Assembly: GCF_006376615.1 (NCBI RefSeq)
Contig: NZ_VEXQ01000007.1
Coordinates: forward strand, 62,001-126,000
DNA: 64,000 nt
Direction of reading: 5' to 3'
Source of the DNA: Buttiauxella sp. B2
Lineage (GTDB): Bacteria > Pseudomonadota > Gammaproteobacteria > Enterobacterales > Enterobacteriaceae
Positions 60,334-64,000 of the stretch are shown here, piece by piece. Position 1 is the stretch's first letter. Each line of letters starts with the position of its first letter. The notes under the pieces are model-generated. The model was not told where the DNA came from. It was given only the letters and a program-made list of their open reading frames with translations, and searched no databases. The position numbers were made by a program, and so were the translations under genes.

Positions 60334-60361
60334 CCCATCCTTACTTTTCGGCAAGGATGGG
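60334..60361. terminator. Hairpin between convergent zntA and dctM
   Basis: CCCATCCTT / AAGGATGGG, a perfect 9-bp stem, starting 12 bp after the zntA stop and 9 bp before the dctM stop on the other strand. Only weak T-richness follows. Confidence 0.75.
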
Positions 60362-60370
60362 TCAAACGGA

Positions 60371-61660
60371 TTAACTCGTCATACCCAGAATATGTGGCAG
60401 CCACAGCGAAACGGCCGGAATGTAGGTCACCATTGCCAGCACCACCAGCAACATGGCGTAGAACGGTAGCATAGCGCGAACCACCACTTCGATTTTCTGC
60501 TTACTGACTGCACTGGCGACAAACAGCACCGAACCTACCGGAGGGGTAATCAAACCAATACCGAGGTTCACCATCATGATCATGCCGAAATGAACCGGAT
60601 CGATGCCCAGCGAATTGGTCACCGGCAGCAGTACCGGCGTCAGGATCAAAATGATCGGTGCCATGTCCATCAGAGTGCCAATCAGCAGTAACATAACGTT
60701 CAGGTACATCAGGATCACGTACTTGTTGTCTGACAGCGAAGTGAAGAACTCGGTGATACGCGACGGCAATTGCATGTATGTCATTACTGCGCCAAACGCC
60801 GCCGCAAAACCAATTAAAATCATTACGATAGAAACAGTTTTTACAGTGCGGAACATCAGCTTCGGCAATTCATTCCACTTGTAGTCACGGTAGATAAACA
60901 TGGTGACGAAGAACGCCCAAACGCAAGCCACGGCCGCAGATTCCGTCGCGGTAAACACGCCGGTAAGAATCCCACCGAGAATAATAACCACCGTCATTAA
61001 ACCCCAAAGCGCATCGAAGAAAATTTTGACCGCTTGTTTGAAGGGAATGCGTTCTCCTTTCGGATAGCCACGTTTATGAGCAAATGCCAGACACATCACC
61101 ATCAAACTGAAGCCCAGCAAAAGACCGGGCAATACTCCGGCAATAAACAGTGTTGCGATAGAAACGCTGCCGCCTGCCGCTAACGAGTAAATCACTGAGT
61201 TATGGCTTGGTGGGATCAAAATCGCCTGCACAGATCCACTGGCTGTAACCGCCGCTGCGTACTCACGTGGATAGCCCTTTTTCTCCATTTCGGGGATCAT
61301 CACGCTACCGATTGATGCCGTATCCGCGACCGACGATCCTGAAATCGCACCGAAGAACGTGGACGCCACAATATTGACCAGCGACAAGCCGCCGCGAATA
61401 AACCCGACAAAGATATAGGCAAAATTAACCAGGCGACGGGCGATACCGCCTTCCGCCATGATGGCCCCAGCCAGGATGAAGAATGGAATCGCCAGCAAGG
61501 TGAATTTGTTCACCCCACTGGTAATTTGAATCATGATCGCTTCCAGCGGCAAATCTATCCATAGCGCGCCCACAATTGCGCTAAGCCCAACGGCAAAAGC
61601 CACAGGCATGCCCACCGCGAGCAACACCGCAAGTGTTGCTAATAAAATAAATGCGTCCAT
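60371..61660 (-). CDS. TRAP transporter large permease (DctM family)
   Basis: 429 residues, about 12 helices; DctM/SiaM large subunit that carries the Na+-coupled transport pathway. Motifs: PFFILAGAIMAEGGIARRLV, GSSVADTASIGSVMIPEMEK, LIPPSHNSVIYSLAAG and NLGIGLITPPVGSVLFVAS. Last gene of a dctPQM operon inserted between zntA and tusA, 14 bp after dctQ. Substrate is set by the DctP protein. Confidence 0.93.
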   Translation of the reverse strand: MDAFILLATLAVLLAVGMPVAFAVGLSAIVGALWIDLPLEAIMIQITSGVNKFTLLAIPFFILAGAIMAEGGIARRLVNFAYIFVGFIRGGLSLVNIVASTFFGAISGSSVADTASIGSVMIPEMEKKGYPREYAAAVTASGSVQAILIPPSHNSVIYSLAAGGSVSIATLFIAGVLPGLLLGFSLMVMCLAFAHKRGYPKGERIPFKQAVKIFFDALWGLMTVVIILGGILTGVFTATESAAVACVWAFFVTMFIYRDYKWNELPKLMFRTVKTVSIVMILIGFAAAFGAVMTYMQLPSRITEFFTSLSDNKYVILMYLNVMLLLIGTLMDMAPIILILTPVLLPVTNSLGIDPVHFGMIMMVNLGIGLITPPVGSVLFVASAVSKQKIEVVVRAMLPFYAMLLVVLAMVTYIPAVSLWLPHILGMTS

Positions 61661-61674
61661 GTTATCCCCTGGTC

Positions 61675-62184
61675 TTAACCGTGATTACCAAGCAGCACTA
61701 TTGGGCGGTTCTCTTGGGAGCCAAACAGCAATCGCTCAACAACAAACAGGATCAATAAAATCGAGCCTACAGGCAGCGGAAGATAGGTTTGGCCGGAAGT
61801 GAGAATGGGGAATTCGGCAACGGGCTGTTCCCATAAATCGGCGCACAAGTAGAAGCTGTAATAAAACATCACTGCCGAAATGAGCAGCATTAGCAGGTCG
61901 ACGATACGTGCACAGACCCTCTGCCACGCAAGCGGCAGACGGTCTGTCAACATGTTCACAGCGATGTGTGAACCGGCGCGGTAACTCACCGCCGCGCCGA
62001 TGAACGTGAAGGTCACCATGCAGATTATCGCCACCGGTTCCGGCCAGGATTCTCCACGGTTAAGGACATAGCGCGAGAAAATCCCAATCGGAATAATGAT
62101 TGTCATCACCAATAAAGACAGCCCTGCAACAATCATCGCCAGCAAATAAGCTTTATCCATCAATTCTGAATAGCGTTGGGACAT
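61675..62184 (-). CDS. TRAP transporter small permease (DctQ family)
   Basis: 169 residues and four predicted helices (AMIVAGLSLLVMTIIIPIGIFSRY; EPVAIICMVTFTFIGAAVSY; the third near 95-120; and VGSILLILFVVERLLFG). The small subunit supports the DctM subunit in TRAP systems. 31 bp after dctP. Confidence 0.9.
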   Translation of the reverse strand: MSQRYSELMDKAYLLAMIVAGLSLLVMTIIIPIGIFSRYVLNRGESWPEPVAIICMVTFTFIGAAVSYRAGSHIAVNMLTDRLPLAWQRVCARIVDLLMLLISAVMFYYSFYLCADLWEQPVAEFPILTSGQTYLPLPVGSILLILFVVERLLFGSQENRPIVLLGNHG

Positions 62185-62215
62185 ATGCCCTCCACGAAAG
62201 CGTTAGCAATAAAAA

Positions 62216-63199
62216 TTACTGAACATCAGCAATGGCTTTCATCAGATCCTGATGCTTATCGCCATACTCTTTACGAACAGGTTCAGTCGCTTTCACAAAC
62301 CAGGCTTTGTCGATTTCATGGAACTGAACGCCACCAGCTTTCATTTTTTCTAATGATTGAGTGTTATACGCATTCCACAATTGGCGTTGCTCCATTTGAG
62401 CGTCACGTGCCAGTTTCAGGATTTTTTGCTGTTGGTCAGGTGTTAGTTTGTCCCACTTCACTTTTGAATAAAGCAGCATTTCTGGCGTGATAAAGTGGCC
62501 ACTCAGCGTGTAGTTTTTGGCAACCGGCATATAGTTTTGAGAAATAAACGTTGGCGGGTTATTTTCCGCACCATCAATCACTCCGGTTTGCATCCCGCTA
62601 TACACTTCGCTCACACCCATTGCGACTGAGTTAGCACCCATGTCTTTAAGCGTGGCTAATGCCACAGGGCTCCCCTGAACGCGGATTTTCATTCCCTGGA
62701 GATCTTCCGGCTTTAAGACCGGTTTTTTAGTGATCAGGTTACGTGTGCCAGAGTCCATCCAGCCGAGGAACACCAGCCGAGATTTCGGATTATTGGTCAG
62801 CTTGTCACCAATCTGTTTACCCAGATCACCGTCGATCACTTTGTGCATATGATCTTCATCGCGGAAGACATACGGCAGAGTGAAGACTTCAACATCAGGG
62901 AGGATCGCAGCAACCGGAGCCATCGAAACACGGATCATATCGATTGCCCCCATCTGCGCTTGTTCAATCATCTGTTTTTCATCGCCCAATACGCCACTTG
63001 GGAAGACTTTAATTTCTAAATCACCGTTGGTTTCTTGCTTAAGTTTTTCACCCATGTGCTGCACGGCGACCACATTCGGATAGCCTTCCGGATGAACATC
63101 GGCTGCTTTAATCACTTGCGCGAAAGCAGATTGGGCAAACAGGACTGATGCAGTGGACAGACATAAACCAGCAAAAGCAGGTAGAAAGGTCTTCTTCAT
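62216..63199 (-). CDS. TRAP transporter substrate-binding protein (DctP family)
   Basis: 327 residues with a signal peptide (MKKTFLPAFAGLCLSTASVL, likely ending near SAFAQ). DctP fold with AQMGAIDMIRV, GTRNLITKKP (Arg153) and MKIRVQGSPV, whose Arg173 is the conserved carboxylate-binding Arg; then GMQTGVIDGAENNPPTF. The ligand is therefore an acid such as a uronate or C4-dicarboxylate. A KdgR-like palindrome near its promoter favours a hexuronate or pectin-derived sugar acid. No catabolic gene lies beside it. Confidence 0.93.
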   Translation of the reverse strand: MKKTFLPAFAGLCLSTASVLFAQSAFAQVIKAADVHPEGYPNVVAVQHMGEKLKQETNGDLEIKVFPSGVLGDEKQMIEQAQMGAIDMIRVSMAPVAAILPDVEVFTLPYVFRDEDHMHKVIDGDLGKQIGDKLTNNPKSRLVFLGWMDSGTRNLITKKPVLKPEDLQGMKIRVQGSPVALATLKDMGANSVAMGVSEVYSGMQTGVIDGAENNPPTFISQNYMPVAKNYTLSGHFITPEMLLYSKVKWDKLTPDQQQKILKLARDAQMEQRQLWNAYNTQSLEKMKAGGVQFHEIDKAWFVKATEPVRKEYGDKHQDLMKAIADVQ

Positions 63200-63239
63200 T
63201 ATTGTGTCGCTCCAGCAGAGGTATCGATGTGAGGTAAGA

Positions 63240-63258
63240 AGTAAAACAATGTTTTATT
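63240..63258 (-). promoter_or_regulatory. KdgR-like operator in front of the TRAP operon
   Basis: TAAAACAATGTTTTA (63242-63256) is a perfect 15-bp odd palindrome within AG...TT flanks and matches the KdgR consensus of the AATAAAACATTGTTTTATT type. It lies 43-57 bp upstream of the dctP start, where it would overlap the -10 of a TAGACT-N17-ATAAAA-like promoter. KdgR controls pectin and uronate uptake and use in enterobacteria. Confidence 0.65.
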
Positions 63259-63399
63259 TTGTAGGATAAAAACTAGTCTATGTGGAAAAAAGCGTGGGTG
63301 AAGCACTTCACAAAAAGCGACAAAAAATGAAATTGGGGTTCAACGGGGATGCAAAGAGGGTTCAGAAGCCCAAAGCGGGGAGCAAAGGGCTAGTACGGC

Positions 63400-63645
63400 T
63401 TACTGGCCTTTACGCAGCAAGTACTGGTAAGGCAATGATTCTACTTGCTTAGCAAGCAATTCATGTTCCATAAAAATGCAAAAACCGGGGATATCACGCG
63501 TCGTTGCGGGGTCGTCGGCAATCACCAACAACGTTTCACCAGCCTGCATATTGCGGACTGTTTTGCGTACCATCATTACGGGTTCCGGGCAGCGTAGGCC
63601 TAGAGCATCAAGCGTGTGGTCAGGATTAGAAAAAAGATCGGTCAT
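63400..63645 (-). CDS. tusA: Sulfurtransferase TusA
   Basis: 81 residues, as in E. coli. [20 protein letters not shown] with the active Cys19 in the family CPxP motif (CPEP). It accepts sulfur from IscS and passes it through TusBCD for 2-thiouridine of tRNA and other pathways. The frame is open 57 bp further, but the family start is chosen. Confidence 0.97.
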   Translation of the reverse strand: MTDLFSNPDHTLDALGLRCPEPVMMVRKTVRNMQAGETLLVIADDPATTRDIPGFCIFMEHELLAKQVESLPYQYLLRKGQ

Positions 63646-63778
63646 CAGCGGTCTCGCATTTAACAAACCGCGATAGTTTACGCCGGGTAAATTATCACGC
63701 AAGTCACGTGAACGATTGCGCTAAAATTAACCATTGCAATGTGGGGTTAAAGCAGTATCATCGCCCCGTTTTAAAATA

Positions 63779-63798
63779 CCAGGAGCGTATATTCCTGG
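63779..63798 (+). other. Hairpin upstream of the yhhQ riboswitch
   Basis: CCAGGA and TCCTGG with an 8-base loop, just before the aptamer-like sequence. It may be a leader element of yhhQ mRNA; no T-run follows. Confidence 0.4.
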
Positions 63799-63803
63799 AG
63801 CAA

Positions 63804-63837
63804 TTTTGGGTTCCCTCACCCCATTCCAATAAAAAGG
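63804..63837 (+). promoter_or_regulatory. preQ1-I riboswitch candidate of yhhQ
   Basis: A stem TGGG/CCCCA with an 8-base loop (TTCCCTCA) is followed by an A-rich tail (TTCCAATAAAAAGG) that ends in the yhhQ Shine-Dalgarno AAGG, 8 bp before the ATG. This is the layout of the class I preQ1 aptamer, a very small pseudoknot whose ligand-bound form hides the ribosome site, and YhhQ is a queuosine-precursor transporter. Confidence 0.8.
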
Positions 63838-63844
63838 CTACAAA

Positions 63845-64000
63845 ATGACGCAGTTCAATTCAACTGAGCGCACTAAAGCGCTGTTCTGGCTATCGCTATT
63901 CCATTTGCTGGTGATCACCTCCAGCAATTATCTGGTGCAACTACCGGTTTCGGTTTTTGGTTTCCACACCACCTGGGGCGCGTTTAGTTTTCCGTTTATC
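63845..64000 (+). CDS. yhhQ: Queuosine precursor transporter YhhQ (5' part)
   Basis: The first 52 codons are in the window: MTQFNSTERTKALFWLSLFH, then LLVITSSNYLVQLPVSVFGF and HTTWGAFSFPF, matching E. coli YhhQ, an inner-membrane protein that takes up preQ0 and preQ1. The start is set by the AAGG inside the riboswitch. The remaining gene lies beyond the window end. Confidence 0.95.
   Translation, partial: MTQFNSTERTKALFWLSLFHLLVITSSNYLVQLPVSVFGFHTTWGAFSFPFI

Noticed and set aside
1-64000. CRISPR arrays, prophage, insertion sequences, tRNA or rRNA genes
   Set aside because: No regularly spaced direct repeats, transposase or integrase ORFs, cloverleaf-type sequence or rRNA segments were seen on either strand.

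Overview
The window is chromosomal backbone from a member of the Enterobacteriaceae (gamma-Proteobacteria). Gene order from yhgF through feoABC, bioH, gntX, nfuA, malQPT, glp, glg, asd, gnt, ugp, liv, rpoH, ftsXEY, rsmD and zntA to tusA-yhhQ follows the 76-78 min region of the E. coli map as I remember it. Most proteins match their E. coli counterparts closely in motifs and length. It is not E. coli itself: rpnA, gntT, the rtc genes and the yhhY-ggt accessory genes are absent, glpD-glpEGR has the opposite orientation, and two accessory insertions are present. Moderate GC, REP elements and an ERIC element fit Enterobacteriaceae; the genus cannot be fixed by eye.

Layout: 1-4.6 kb, end of yhgF (tex) and the ferrous iron operon feoABC. 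4.6-6.8 kb, bioH, gntX and nfuA. 6.8-14.4 kb, maltodextrin genes malPQ and divergent activator malT. 14.4-18.2 kb, glpD divergent from glpEGR. 18.2-27.7 kb, the glycogen cluster glgBXCAP. 28-30.8 kb, asd, yhgN and an extra outer-membrane beta-barrel gene. 30.9-34 kb, gluconate genes gntU, gntK, gntR. 34-36.9 kb, yhhW, yhhX, an ERIC element, the small RNA RyhB and yhhY. 36.9-39.2 kb, ggt and yhhA. 39.2-44.2 kb, ugpBAECQ. 44.4-51.2 kb, branched-chain amino acid transport livKHMGF, panM, livJ. 51.4-55.9 kb, rpoH and ftsYEX. 56-60.3 kb, rsmD, yhhL, yhhM, yhhN and zntA. 60.4-63.2 kb, an inserted TRAP transporter operon. 63.4-64 kb, tusA and the start of yhhQ behind a preQ1-like riboswitch.

Functionally the region links carbon storage and use (mal, glp, glg, gnt, ugp), iron and zinc homeostasis (feo, RyhB, nfuA, zntA), amino acid uptake, and core functions (sigma-32, SRP receptor, divisome ABC complex). 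Many control sites are readable: GlpR, GntR, MalT, Fur, Pho and ZntR sites, a sigma-E promoter with an embedded DnaA box at rpoH, and GcvB-type target sequence at livJ.

I found no CRISPR array, prophage, insertion sequence, rRNA or tRNA, and no evidently undescribed multi-gene system. The best leads are the TRAP operon with a perfect KdgR-like palindrome at its promoter, the inserted beta-barrel gene, the inverted glp block, and a family of intergenic CCCTCTCC/GGAGAGGG hairpins.
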